DNA of 64,000 nt from Alviniconcha marisindica (taxonomy: Eukaryota; Mollusca; Gastropoda; Provannidae): assembly GCA_018857735.1 (NCBI GenBank), contig JABMCL010000991.1, forward strand, positions 257,501 through 321,500, read 5' to 3'. This document shows positions 22,613-33,234 of this stretch, one piece after another (positions within the stretch are counted from its first letter, which is position 1; each line of letters starts with the position of its first letter). The position numbers and the translations under genes are program-made. The notes below the pieces were generated by a model that saw only the letters and a program-made list of their open reading frames with translations, ran no database searches and was not told the origin of the DNA.

Positions 22613-23394
22613 AGCCTACATTGCATGAATGAGACTGTTACATTGTTGAATCTAACTTTAATTTATTTATAACTTTTATACATGGTTAATTGTCATGTTT
22701 TGTCTATTTGTTAATGCCCTGTGTGACTGGAACGTCACCAAGACGAATTCCTGTTTACATTTCAATGCCTCAGGCGAATAAATAGCCTTGTATCTCTCAG
22801 TCCAACAAAAAGGGCCGCAAAAATGTACACCGCCCCTTTGCCCGAGGCGGGTTTTTTTCTTTCTTTTTCTTTCCATGATTCACCACAACTGGCCCACTGG
22901 CACTATTATTAAGTAACAGGGCACAAGTCTTCACGTTGGCTGCCCCGTCTTTTCCACCATCGTTTCCTTCTATTTTGTCTTTGGCTTCTTCAGCTTGACT
23001 GCCTTGAGTTCAATTGAAATATCCTTCACATAGGTAGATAGCCTAACCAAACATTCCTTCTTCAATCCTGTTGTACTAATTCCCCGTTTTCAAAGATACC
23101 GCTTAAGGCTGTCACAGTCTAGTTTCCAAAAACACATCGCATGTCACAACACTGTCTACTGTGTCGGGCATGGACGTCTTGCCCGAAATCAGGGGAAGTA
23201 ACACCAAAGCGGTTTAAAAATAGTACCGTGGCAAACGGCCTATCGGATTTTTACGTCCTGTCAGCCGCACAGGGTCACCTCAGGTCCAACCTCAAGTCGG
23301 GCATAAAATCCTCCGAGCGAGTTAAAACCCCAAAACAAAAACAACAAAAGAAAAGAAAACAAAAAACCCTACCACACATGTATCTGAAATCTGC
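22613..23394. other. no recognised gene
   Basis: Apparently single-copy sequence without a supported exon. Confidence 0.5.
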
Positions 23395-23505
23395 TAGCCT
23401 TCTAAAACAAGATCCGAAACACATAAACGGTTGAAAAGAACGCTGATTTAATATGACAAAACACAACGTGGAACTTTTCGTGGTAAGCCCCCTTTTTTTG
23501 AAGCT
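23395..23505 (+). mobile_element. left half of the foldback family
   Basis: It matches the left end of the 61.3 kb copy, including TTCTAAAACAAGATCC, ACACATAAACGGTTGAAAAG and AACGC, then diverges. Confidence 0.55.
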
Positions 23506-23517
23506 ACAAAACAACAC

Positions 23518-23725
23518 TGAAACCACATCTCTAGACTACACTACACTACAGGGAGACAGTTACTGGACACGGTAACGCCAAGCCGACGCCCCCAAAAGTC
23601 CCAACTCCCATCGGGTGACCCCCCCCCCCCCCGCCCCGGAAAAAAAGGCTTATCATCACTGTTATTAAACACACACACACACTGCTTTACAGCTGATAAT
23701 ATTATGTTGGGAGAGTATCTGGAAA
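23518..23725 (+). repeat. dispersed repeat, copy 1
   Basis: GAAACCACATCTCTAGACTA through CTGATAATATTATGTTGGGA; the second copy is at 27239-27440. Confidence 0.65.
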
Positions 23726-24385
23726 GATAGCCGCTGAAAAAATGAGATGTAGGCTACTTCTCTGCTTCTGATTCTACCAAGCACTGGACACCAACACCAG
23801 ATAAGTAGCCTACGTCTACTCTATCGTTTTGCTTAAGGTCCTCAGATGCTAAAGAGCACATCAGGGACAATCTTTCAAACAAGCTTGTCTTGGATATAAA
23901 ACAGTTCAAACCAATGAGGCGATGGGGGGATGGGAGACGAGATGAGTTTGGTCCACTTGCGGATCAATACTTGGATCGGGATATAATATAAAATCGCTGA
24001 AACAGAAGGGGGAGTGCGGGGCTGGGGTGGAGATGAAATGGGTCCACCTACGGATCAATACTAGGGTCAGGATGTTGGGTCGTCTTGGCTGTATCAGCCT
24101 ACGTCTTGACCTTGACCATAAGCGAGGTTGCTTATTAGGGACGGGGACAGGAGGGGGGGGGAGAAGAGGGCGAGAGAGTGAAGGCTCGACCGCGGACACC
24201 GTCCGAAAAAGACCGGAGAGACCGTGGACCGCCGCCACAACAATGGAAGTGTTAAGGCGGTGTCCCCTCGCCACGGCGCAGCGACTAGTGCACTGCGCAG
24301 TTGCTGTTTCTAACTGCCGTGCTGGGCAGAGTCACAAGGTCAATGTCCGTTGCCGGCTGTTGAGGAACAACCCGAAGCGAAAGAA
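23726..24385. other. mostly unrecognised; one repeat fragment
   Basis: CCTCAGATGCTAAAGAGCAC (23839) is shared with 11706-11760. Two GGATCAATACT-containing pieces recur (23960, 24053). No gene supported. Confidence 0.45.
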
Positions 24386-24482
24386 GTCCAACTTTTTGCA
24401 GCCCAGCTCCACCTCCCTGCTCATGATCTCTTCTGGGCTAACTTGAGGGTCCAGCTCCACCTCCGTCCTCTTGATCTCGCCT
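24386..24482 (-). repeat. two-unit outlier of the 48 bp minisatellite
   Basis: The - strand reads GAGGTGGAGCTGGACCCTCA and AGAAGAGATCATGAGCAGGG, clearly the unit of the array at 6.6-7.4 kb. Confidence 0.8.
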
Positions 24483-24489
24483 GGAACGC

Positions 24490-24930
24490 TGTGTGTCTCA
24501 TATTTCAGCGCTTTTATAGCGCGTTTTCAATTCCCACCCAAGTGGTGTACTTACAGCGCTGTTTGGTTGCTACATAGCTGGTGGCGCGTTCTGTGAATAC
24601 CATTATAATAATAATACTAATAATGGAAATTTGTAAAGCGCCTACCCTGTGGCTCAAAGCGCTGAACAAGCACACACACATAATGTACATAGAGATGGAA
24701 AATGTTATCAAAAAATAATAATATATATATATATAAATTATATTATATTATTATACCATACAACCATGCACCATGTCACACCACTTCATGCAAAGCCGCA
24801 TACGTTAGGTGCATGTGTGTTTAGCTGTAACCCGCCACCTGCGCTTCGGGCGGAATGGCGGGGATCTTTTACATGCTACTGCGGTAACACGGGGGTGCAA
24901 CGGATACACCGTTTCGTCCACTGTTGTAAA
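24490..24930 (-). mobile_element. repeat family C with an embedded second repeat
   Basis: GCGCTTTTATAGCGCG starts the reversed family. A TTTGTAAAGCGCCTACC unit (24598-24715) is inserted. CCATGCACCATGTCACACC and GGATCTTTTACATGCTACTG follow. Confidence 0.55.
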
Positions 24931-24939
24931 AGGTTATTC

Positions 24940-25146
24940 AACTTCTTTCGTGGTGCTTTACGTCCACATAAACCATAAGGCTTATCAGGGACGGAAGCCC
25001 AGGACGGCCACCTCGACTTTCGCACTGCTCCTGAACTATGACAGTTGCTCAACTTTTTTCACGGTGCCTGACATCCACAGAAACCACGTAAGGCTTACTG
25101 GGGACGGAAGCCACCTCGACTTTCACACAGCTCCGGAGCTCTGACA
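24940..25146 (-). mobile_element. repeat family B, two partial units in tandem
   Basis: GTCCACATAAACCATAAGGC and GACGGCCACCTCGACTTTC, then a second degraded unit. Confidence 0.6.
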
Positions 25147-25187
25147 GTTGCTCAACTTTTGAGCTTGAGTGTATATATATATATATA

Positions 25188-25487
25188 GTAAGTAAAGAAG
25201 GTGCTGAACGTCCACAGAAACCATAAGGTTTATTGGGGACGGGGGGAAGGGGGTAGACGGATATTACATATATATCGCTACACTGTCACCATCAGAATGA
25301 TTCCTGCATTAAGACGGGCAGCGATGAGAGCCATATTTTAATGTTTCAGTAGGAAGTGATGGACAAAGTTACAAGACAGTGTCCACAAACCACAACCTTT
25401 TTGAAGAGAAAGGAGAGCCGAAGCGGTATCGAACCGAGGTCCTTCCGCTTACCAGCCAAACGCCTTACCGCTAGGCCAAACTGGCTG
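25188..25487 (-). mobile_element. SINE family A, near-complete copy
   Basis: It runs from the GTAAGTAAA tail to ACCGCTAGGCCAAACTGGCT. It is separated from a + partial copy by a (TA)n run. Confidence 0.85.
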
Positions 25488-25491
25488 ACAG

Positions 25492-25541
<50 letters not shown>
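25492..25541. repeat. (TA)n between two SINE copies
   Basis: About 48 bp of TA, flanked by a - strand and a + strand copy of SINE family A. Confidence 0.9.
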
Positions 25542-25542
<1 letters not shown>

Positions 25543-25559
25543 CCGTTTGGTAATTTGCC

Positions 25560-25692
25560 AATGGCTCTCATCGCTGCCCATCTTAATGCAGGTCATTCTG
25601 ATGGTGACAGTGTAGCGATAGGTATATATAAGCTCCCTCTTCCCCCACCTCCATACCCCCTTCCCCACCTTCTCACCGTCCCTAATAAACCA
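25560..25692 (+). mobile_element. SINE family A, 5'-truncated copy
   Basis: It begins at ATGGCTCTCATCGCTGCCC and reaches CCGTCCCTAATAAACC. The tRNA head is missing. Confidence 0.7.
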
Positions 25693-25849
25693 TAGGGTTA
25701 ATTTGCCGGTGTGGGGCGTGGGGCCGCGCCAGCAAGGGTCTGGGAGTGTCGGGTGACAGAGCATCGAGCCGACAATGAAGAACTTATCGCGGCTGAGGGC
25801 GGTCACTGGACGGTCACAAGCCTCCAATTTACCCTGATACCACTCTGGC

Positions 25850-25949
25850 TTGAGAGAGAGAGAGGGAGAGGGGGGAAGTGGGGGGGGGGGTGGGCAGAGG
25901 GGGAGAGGAGAGAGAGGGAGGAGTAGGGAGAAGGAGAGAGAGAGAGAGA

Positions 25950-25991
<42 letters not shown>

Positions 25992-26065
25992 AGACAACAA
26001 CACAGTAGACTGAGGGGAGAGAGAGAGAGTGTGTGAGTGTGTGACTCTCTCTCTCTCTCTCCTCC
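25850..26065 (+). repeat. GA/GGA block
   Basis: Polypurine, then a short TC run at 26047. Confidence 0.9.
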
Positions 26066-26264
26066 TCCCACAGAATACGTTAAGTACTAACATTACAGTA
26101 ACCCCCCCCCCCCCCTCCACTTCCATCCCCGCTGAATCGCCCAGTGCACTGCACTAAGTACTAAACACTGCAGTGCTTGGGCCTACGCTGGCGAACAGTG
26201 GCCCACTTACACCTCGTCTCACCTTCTTGCTCCGCTGTATCAGGCGCAACGCGACACCCACAGA

Positions 26265-27245
26265 GCAAAACGCCAGTGCTGAAATCAGCACACCCCGAAA
26301 GCCCGAAACCACCACCCGCCAGAGCAAAACGCCAGTGCTGAAATCAGCACACCCTTCAAAGCTTGAAACCACCACCCACAGAGCAAAACGCCAGTGCTGA
26401 AATCAGCACACCCCAAAGCCTGAAACCACCACCCGCAGAGCAAAACGCCAGTGCTGAAGTCAGCACACCCGAAAGCCTGAAACCACCACCCACAGAGCAA
26501 AACGCCAGTGCTGAAATCAGCACACCCCGAAAGCCTGAAACCACCACCCACAGAGCAAAACGCCAGTGCTGAAATCAGCACACCCCGAAAGCTTGAAACC
26601 ACCACCCGCAGAGCAAAACGCCAGTGCTGAAATCAGCACACCCCGAAAGCCTGAAACCACCACCCACAGAGCAAAACGCCAGTGCTGAAGTCAGCACACC
26701 CCGAAAGCCTGAAACCACCACCCACAGAGCAAAACGCCAGTGCTGAAGTCAGCACACCCTTCAAAGCCTGAAACCACCACCCACAGAGCAAAACGCCAGT
26801 GCTGAAATCAGCACACCCTTCAAAGCTTGAAACCACCACCCGCAGAGCAAAACGCCAGTGCTGAAATCAGCACACCCTTCAAAGCTTGAAACCACCACCC
26901 GCAGAGCAAAACGCCAGTGCTGAAATCAGCACACCCTTCAAAGCTTGAAACCACCACCCGCAGAGCAAAACGCCAGTGCTGAAATCAGCACACCCTTCAA
27001 AGCTTGAAACCACCACCCGCAGAGCAAAACGCCAGTGCTGAAATCAGCACACCCTTCAAAGCTTGAAACCACCACCCACAGAGCAAAACGCCAGTGCTGA
27101 AATCAGCACACCCTTCAAAGCTTGAAACCACCACCCGCAGAGCAAAACGCCAGTGCTGAAATCAGCACACCCTTCAAAGCTTGAAACCACCACCCGCAGA
27201 GCAAAACGCCAGTGCTGAAATCAGCACACCCCGGAAGCTTGAAAC
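26265..27245 (+). repeat. 58-59 bp minisatellite, about 17 copies
   Basis: Unit AGAGCAAAACGCCAGTGCTG, AAATCAGCACACCC, TTCAAAGCTTGAAACCACCA. Variants with CCGAAAGCC lie mainly in the left half and TTCAAAGCT in the right half. Confidence 0.9.
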
Positions 27246-27440
27246 CACATCTCTAGACTACACTACAGGCAGACAGTTGTTAGACACTCTAACGCCGAGC
27301 CCCCCCCCCCCCCCCCCCCAACAAGTCCCAACTCCCATCGGGGTGAAACCCAAATCACAAGAACCGGCTTGTCATCACTGTTATTAAACACACACACTGC
27401 TTTACAGCTGATAATATTATGTTGGGAGAGTATCTGGAAA
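27239..27440 (+). repeat. dispersed repeat, copy 2
   Basis: Same order of blocks as 23518-23725, here directly following the 59 bp array. Confidence 0.65.
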
Positions 27441-27539
27441 AAATGAAGTTGAATGAACCACCCGCGAATGCCAGGACGGCAGGGAGGCAGAATTCCGAGC
27501 AGTCAATGTTTTTGCTCAAATAACCGACTCTGAAGGTGC

Positions 27540-27603
27540 TAAATAATAATAATAATAAAGTAAATTTGTAAAGTGCCTACCCCGCGGCTCAAAGAGCTTG
27601 ACA

Positions 27604-27641
<38 letters not shown>

Positions 27642-27682
27642 ATGTATATATATATCGAGATGGAAAATGTTATCAGATTTAG
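27540..27682 (+). mobile_element. second copy of the GTAAAGYGCCTACC repeat
   Basis: It shares TTTGTAAAGTGCCTACC, GGCTCAAAGAGCTTG, a (TA)n run and GAGATGGAAAATGTTATCA with 24598-24715. Confidence 0.55.
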
Positions 27683-27811
27683 TTACGCCACTGAAGGGCC
27701 ACTCTTTTATCTCCGCGCAGCTGTCCACCGACGCGGTCAGCGCCCTCCGAAAGGTTTTCGTACTAATATGACTGTGGAACCAAGCACGCACGTAAACATG
27801 AGGCGCACCCA

Positions 27812-27940
27812 CCCCGTTTAACTGTTGTTTAAGTGTCGTTTAGTTGCCTGACAAAGGGGATTACCCCTGGAAATTTGCAGATTGTGTTTTTGTGTCCTAA
27901 TAATAAATAGCGTTCATCTGAACCTTTTATGTGTTGGGAG
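27812..27940 (+). mobile_element. right half of the foldback family
   Basis: It shares the segment CTGACAAAGGGGATTACCCC and the end GAACCTTTTATGTGTT with the 61.3 kb copy. Confidence 0.6.
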
Positions 27941-27973
27941 CTAACGCCTTACGCTAGGCTAAGCCGCCTCACG
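27938..27973 (-). mobile_element. SINE family A head fragment
   Basis: GCTAACGCCTTACGCTAGGC and AAGCCGCCTCACG match the tRNA head. Confidence 0.5.
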
Positions 27974-28099
27974 AACCACTTACCAGCCTTGCAGAACTGA
28001 AGGGGCCTTTATCTATGAGGCATCGGCAGTACAGGCACTCTCCATTACGTCATGAGTGGCCTATAGCTTACTGCAATGATCCACGCCAAGTTCAACACA

Positions 28100-28229
28100 C
28101 ACGGGGGGGGGGGGGGGGCGGGGGGGGTACAGAATACAGGAGAGAGGGGGAGAGGGAGGGAGAGAGGGAAAGTGGGGGGGGGGGGGGGGGGACGGAGGGA
28201 GAGAGGAGTAGGGAGCATCGCGAGAGCGC

Positions 28230-28282
<53 letters not shown>

Positions 28283-28409
28283 TTGCAGGAGTGCGTGCGT
28301 GCGTGCGTGCGTGCGTGTGTGTGAGTGCCGGCGGCGCGCGCATTTATGCGTCGGCGTGCTGCATGGGCGTTTGCTTCAGCGTGCGTGCGTGCGTGCGTGC
28401 GTGCGTGTA

Positions 28410-28472
<63 letters not shown>

Positions 28473-28475
28473 CAC
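28100..28475 (+). repeat. G-run, GA, GCGT and TG block
   Basis: G-runs at 28105 and 28175, GA at 28230-28280, GCGT at 28292-28318 and 28380-28408, TG to 28471. Confidence 0.85.
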
Positions 28476-28569
28476 TCACACAAGCCACAAGGACAAACTT
28501 GACATTACGTCAAGAACGACGGTGTCCTTTTCAATGGAATCCATCCCTTATCTCATGTATTTTTGGCTT

Positions 28570-28742
28570 CATGACAGTGACACTATAGTATAAGTGCTAG
28601 CAGTGCACCATAGCCCGATATTTGCATCGCAATACTAGTTAACAGACCAAGTTTTCCGTCATGACAGTGACACTATAAGTGCTAGCAGTGCACCATAGCC
28701 CGATATTTGCATCGCAATACTAGTTAACAGACCAAGTTTTCC
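28570..28742 (+). repeat. tandem duplication, about 90 bp
   Basis: CATGACAGTGACACTATA to ACAGACCAAGTTTTCCG occurs twice, with a 5 bp difference near the start. Confidence 0.75.
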
Positions 28743-28830
28743 GAATGTTCCTTAAAACTGCAGGTGCTACTACTAATAATAGAACTATAATATATATCGT
28801 GTTTTTCATTAGTACTAGTAGCTGTGTTAA

Positions 28831-28832
<2 letters not shown>

Positions 28833-28905
<73 letters not shown>

Positions 28906-28925
28906 CGTGTGCATGCGTGCGCGCG
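28833..28925 (+). repeat. TG microsatellite
   Basis: TG run ending in GCGTGCGCGCGC. Confidence 0.9.
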
Positions 28926-29099
28926 CACCAGTGAACTCTTTTCTATCTCAGCTCTTCTTCTTCAACCCCCCCCCCTCCAAACACCCGTTTTTTTGTTTGT
29001 TTTTACACACACCCACACACCAAAAACAGAAAGGAACCGGAAACAAATTTGTTCAACAAAAGCAGTGCCAGGATGAAAAGACGGAATCCGCTTTAGTCT

Positions 29100-29275
29100 A
29101 CTCTAGCAAGAAGCGGGAGCTTTTCCCGTGAGAACAGAGAGCGGATCGCTGTTTGCAGCGGACAGCTGAAACTAACCGACTCCAGATGAAGCCTTTCAGG
29201 ACTTGAACCGACACCCCACCGCCCCTACTCTAGGCCTCTGCGACGCCACACATTTTTGGCTGTTCGTTCAGCTGC
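29100..29275 (-). other. possible tRNA-related fragment
   Basis: On the - strand GGTTCAAGTCC fits a B box. No cloverleaf is apparent, so a SINE remnant is more likely than a tRNA gene. Confidence 0.25.
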
Positions 29276-29279
29276 CTCC

Positions 29280-29345
29280 GTATAATAATAAACAATTCTT
29301 ATCCAGCGCTATTCTTTAACCGGAGTTAAACTCACTGCGCTGTAC
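29280..29345 (-). mobile_element. repeat family C tail fragment
   Basis: CAGCGCTATTCTTTAACC and ACTCACTGCGCTGTACA in reverse. Confidence 0.5.
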
Positions 29346-29349
29346 AAAC

Positions 29350-29945
29350 ATCTTATCACAAAAACCACATTTTAACATCCATTTCAGCAAACAAAAAACG
29401 TAATTATTGTAGCTTTAATTACCATTATCGCCTATCGAAAAAAACACACACACACACACACACACTGACATGCGCACTTCAGTGTTCAACATTCTGAACT
29501 GACACTTTTAGTTACGCACTTCAGTTGAAAATAAACACTGTTAAAAACTGTTTTTGTTTGAAATGTTGTGTTGTGTACGTGCATGAATGAATGAATATAT
29601 GGTACAGATAATTTCAGCAACCAGACTGTGGTTGATTTCAAGATACAGTCGTCACACGCTGAAAAAAGCGCTGAAAAATGACCGCCAAAAACGGACATCC
29701 ATGTACCGAGTGATTTTCGTCACTTTGCTTACAAACAAATCGTAAGAACATGGAGTAACAATCACTGATTAGTACGCGGAAAACATCGTTTTATACGGAT
29801 AATATACCATCAACAATCATGATAGTTGTATTTTCGATCAGTTGATCGCGAATGTTTGCCCTGTATTACGTCAGATGTGTTGTAATCTCGAATTAAAAAC
29901 TTCGAACAACTGAAAAACGACAGCATCGCTTCGTAATCACCGGAA
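29350..29945. other. no recognised gene
   Basis: A (CA)n run at 29446-29465; otherwise apparently single-copy. Confidence 0.5.
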
Positions 29946-29949
29946 ACAT

Positions 29950-30070
29950 CGCGTGTGTTCCGATCCATGCATTTGCATGTGCGTATGTATACATTTTTAC
30001 ATGTGATCTTTTTGCATGCGGGAGGACCTCGGTTCGTAGTCTCATCCGTAGGATTTTTGTAGAGTCTGCA
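29950..30070 (-). mobile_element. dispersed repeat, copy 1
   Basis: Its reverse complement shares GCAGACTCTACAAAA, AACCGAGGT and GCAAAAAGATCACAT with 38695-38800. Confidence 0.5.
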
Positions 30071-30072
30071 CA

Positions 30073-30240
30073 CTCATAGTTCAGGAGCTGTGTGAGAGTC
30101 GAGGTGGCCGTCCTGGGCTGTCCGTCCTAACGAGCCTTCTGGTTTCCGTGGACGTAAAGCAATACTGAACCATGCTTCGGCGTTGGTCTCAGCTTGTCCC
30201 TAATATGTCAACCGACATCCGAGGACATTATGCAACACAA
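30073..30240 (+). mobile_element. repeat family B, full unit
   Basis: Both modules are present, ending GAGGACATTATGCAACAC. Confidence 0.7.
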
Positions 30241-30417
30241 CCGAACCGAGTCTGCATAGAATTGGGTTCCGGAGAAGTCTGGGAGCGGGCGCAAAGCCTA
30301 GCACGTAACGGCCACCTATCCGTTTGGTGACCACGCTCCATCGTGCTTCAGTAACTTAGGCTGTTGAGAGCAAGCGCTTTTGCTCTGCGCCGCTGACTCT
30401 CCGTTCGTGACACTCGC

Positions 30418-30647
30418 TTAACGCTGAATTATCTTCGGAGAAATACAGGCGGGGACAGCGATCCCAGGTCGCGGAGAGCGGTGAGGGTATTGGGGGGGGT
30501 GGGGGGGGGGGGGGGAGTAATTGTTTATGTATCTGTAACACTACACTGTCAGTCTCGCCACCAAAATGATTCTGCATTAAAAAAAGAGACGAGAGCCATT
30601 TTAATCACACCTGCCCTGTGCGGGGCAAAGTCACATAGACAGTGGTG
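30418..30647 (-). mobile_element. SINE family A, partial copy with alternative 3' end
   Basis: The 3' part reads ATCTTCGGAGAAAT and GATCCCAGG in place of the usual module, followed by the family body. A complete copy follows at 30651. Confidence 0.7.
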
Positions 30648-30650
30648 AAT

Positions 30651-30989
30651 AAGTAAGTAAACATGGCGCTTAACGTCCACAGAAACCATAAGGCTTATTA
30701 GGGACGGGGGGAATGGGGGAAGGGGGTATGGAGGTGAAGGGGGATGAGGGAGATTATATATTATATATATATATACCTATCGCTACACTGTCACCACCAG
30801 AATGACTCCTGCATTAAGGTGGGCAGCGATGAGAGCCATTTTAATGTTTCATAACTGTGAGGGACAAAGTCACAAGACAGTGTCCACAGACCACAACTCT
30901 TGAAGAGAAAGGAGGGCCGAAGCGGTATCGAACCGAGGTCCTTCCGCTTACCAGCCTAACGCCTTACCGCTAGGCCAAACCGGCTCACG
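30651..30989 (-). mobile_element. SINE family A, near-complete copy
   Basis: Tail AAGTAAGTAAACATGG, 3' module, body and intact head (B box GGTATCGAACC, the reverse of GGTTCGATACC). Confidence 0.85.
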
Positions 30990-31112
30990 ACAGTTGTGTC
31001 CGCAGACACAACTTTTCAAGCTGACGACCAGGTGAAGGGACTTGGGGACTTCAAACGACGAATCGCCACCCAAAGCATCATCTAATTCTCACGCGCGCAC
31101 CTTCCTTCAGGT

Positions 31113-31212
31113 GATGCTTATTGTCCTCGGATGTCGGCTGACATATTAGGAACAAGCTGAGACCAATGCCGAAACATCGTTCAATATAGCTTTATGTCCA
31201 CGGAAACCATAG
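31113..31212 (-). mobile_element. repeat family B, partial
   Basis: It has the second-module side only: GTCCTCGGATGTCGGCTGAC through TTATGTCCACGGAAACCAT. Confidence 0.6.
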
Positions 31213-31590
31213 TAGTTAGCTGAATTACCCTGTGAAGGATGATTAAAGTATACTGACTTGACTTGACTTTAGCCTACATTTTCGATCATGCTGTCTGCCG
31301 CAAGTTCGGGCCGAAGCGTGCATCTCATTACGAGCCAGCTGGGAACGAAGTAAAGTTCGTCGAACTGTCCGAGCCATGTTCGTCGAACTAGAAGTTCAAT
31401 TAAGAAACGAACCATAGTTCGTGGAACTGTCCGAAGTAACAAAACATTCGCCCAGTTAAGAACGGGATTAACGCCCCACTGCTAGGCCAAACCGGCTCAG
31501 GTCACATTCTACTTTCTAGTCGGAGCAAAACTACAGATGTGTAGGCAATGTCCACTTTTAGCACCGTCAGTTCGCGGTCCTCAAACGGTA
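31213..31590. other. intergenic, with three GTTCGTCGAAC palindromes
   Basis: Palindromes at 31355, 31378 and 31417. No gene supported. Confidence 0.45.
31471..31500 (-). mobile_element. SINE family A head fragment
   Basis: CTGCTAGGCCAAACCGGCTC matches the tRNA head only. Confidence 0.5.
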
Positions 31591-31594
31591 TCAG

Positions 31595-31595
31595 A

Positions 31596-31627
<32 letters not shown>

Positions 31628-31686
31628 CTTCCTGCCTCTGTGGTGTGTGCGTGCGTGCGTGCGTGCGCGTGCGCGTGCGTGCGTGC

Positions 31687-31717
<31 letters not shown>

Positions 31718-31720
31718 TGC
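31595..31720 (+). repeat. TG and GCGT runs
   Basis: Alternating TG, GCGT and GTGCGC runs. Confidence 0.9.
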
Positions 31721-32139
31721 GGAATAAATCTGAAGTATGCACTACGTTGGCATATATATAATATATATCCACATATCAGTTCATCCCGTACTATGCCAGT
31801 GCTACACCCATGCACACACGCATTCTCAAACCACTTGAGGGCAGCGAACCGACGGGGTTAAAAATGGATATTGCCAGTGTGTGTTCTCAGCAGGTCTGTC
31901 CAGCTTGCTTCCACTGGACCACACAAGGGCAATAACTGTCACTTTCAGTTGTTCTGCAGGTGTCCCCACGCCGGAGAGGTAACAAGGGGGCCATGTATAG
32001 AACTGATTGAAATGGGGGGGACCGTGCCTGGTTTTGAACGGATTTGGGATCAATTCCTGACCTCTTGTGTCAGGTACAAAGGAGGTTCTAGCTCAGTCCA
32101 GTCTGGCTAAACTGCCACCAGGCTCCATGCTTGAGTATT

Positions 32140-32265
32140 CTGTGTGTGTGTGTGTGTGCGTGTGTGTGTGTGTGTGTGCGTGCATGCGTGCGTGCGTGCA
32201 TGCATGTATCTGTGTGTGTGTGTGTGTCTGTGTGACTTCATTTTTTATGTGTTTGTGTTTGTGTG

Positions 32266-32326
<61 letters not shown>

Positions 32327-32372
32327 GTGGACGTGTGTGTGTGTGTGTGTGTGTGTGTTGTGTGTGTGTGTG

Positions 32373-32407
<35 letters not shown>

Positions 32408-32419
32408 GGTGTGAGTAGA

Positions 32420-32490
<71 letters not shown>
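32140..32490 (+). repeat. TG microsatellite block
   Basis: Several TG runs separated by short islands. Confidence 0.9.
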
Positions 32491-33230
32491 CTTGTTTTTT
32501 TGTTTACAGAACACAGCCATCATTGGCCTCTCCTCCCTGTATAGTCCACGAATCTGTGGTATGACTGTAAACTTGTGTAAGTTGTAAACGTAACAATGTA
32601 AGACTAAATCTTACTCTCAGCCCTACTCAGTCTTAATAAAATTACGGTATTTTTTAGATGACTTTTTTCCTGCAAACTAATTAAGTATAGTATTTATCAT
32701 CCATAATACATTTGAGTTTTTTCCACTTAAAGACCCCACAGTTCATCAATTTATAAATGATGTGTACTGCCTACTGATCTAGTCCGCCACATTTGACTGA
32801 ACTGTGCAAACACCACATGATGATGATGGCAGTTAACTACACCAATTGCATGCATTTCTATGCATCAGAATTTGTCTGCTGGTCTGTTGGACAGTGCTGT
32901 TACAGTGTTAGTGTTACCGTGTATAATTTTCAGTTTCTAAGGTTGACTTTTCGCTGGAGGAGCAAACCACCCCAGGCTGTTGGTCACTGGTCAGTCAACC
33001 CATTTATAAATCATACAAGTCTGCTCTACGTCCACCGCATGGACCGCTAACTAGTGCTAGTGGTGGTAGTGGTAGCTGGTCAAGAAAAGGGTGCCCTGGT
33101 ACCTGGCCATGAGCAGCCTTCATCAGTCCATGTCTGTGCCAATGGCCGCTTGTACAGATCCCTAGTCTATCTGGATCCCTAGCTCAGTTTAACTCCATAC
33201 CTCTACAGACAGTCACATGTTCGTTGTGCT
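32491..33230. other. no recognised gene
   Basis: Apparently single-copy, AT-rich to 32.95 kb. Confidence 0.5.
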
Positions 33231-33234
33231 TGAT

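Noticed and set aside
24253..24446. + strand frame beginning MEVLRRCPLATAQ
   Set aside because: It enters the reversed 48 bp minisatellite, and no domain or splice site is seen.
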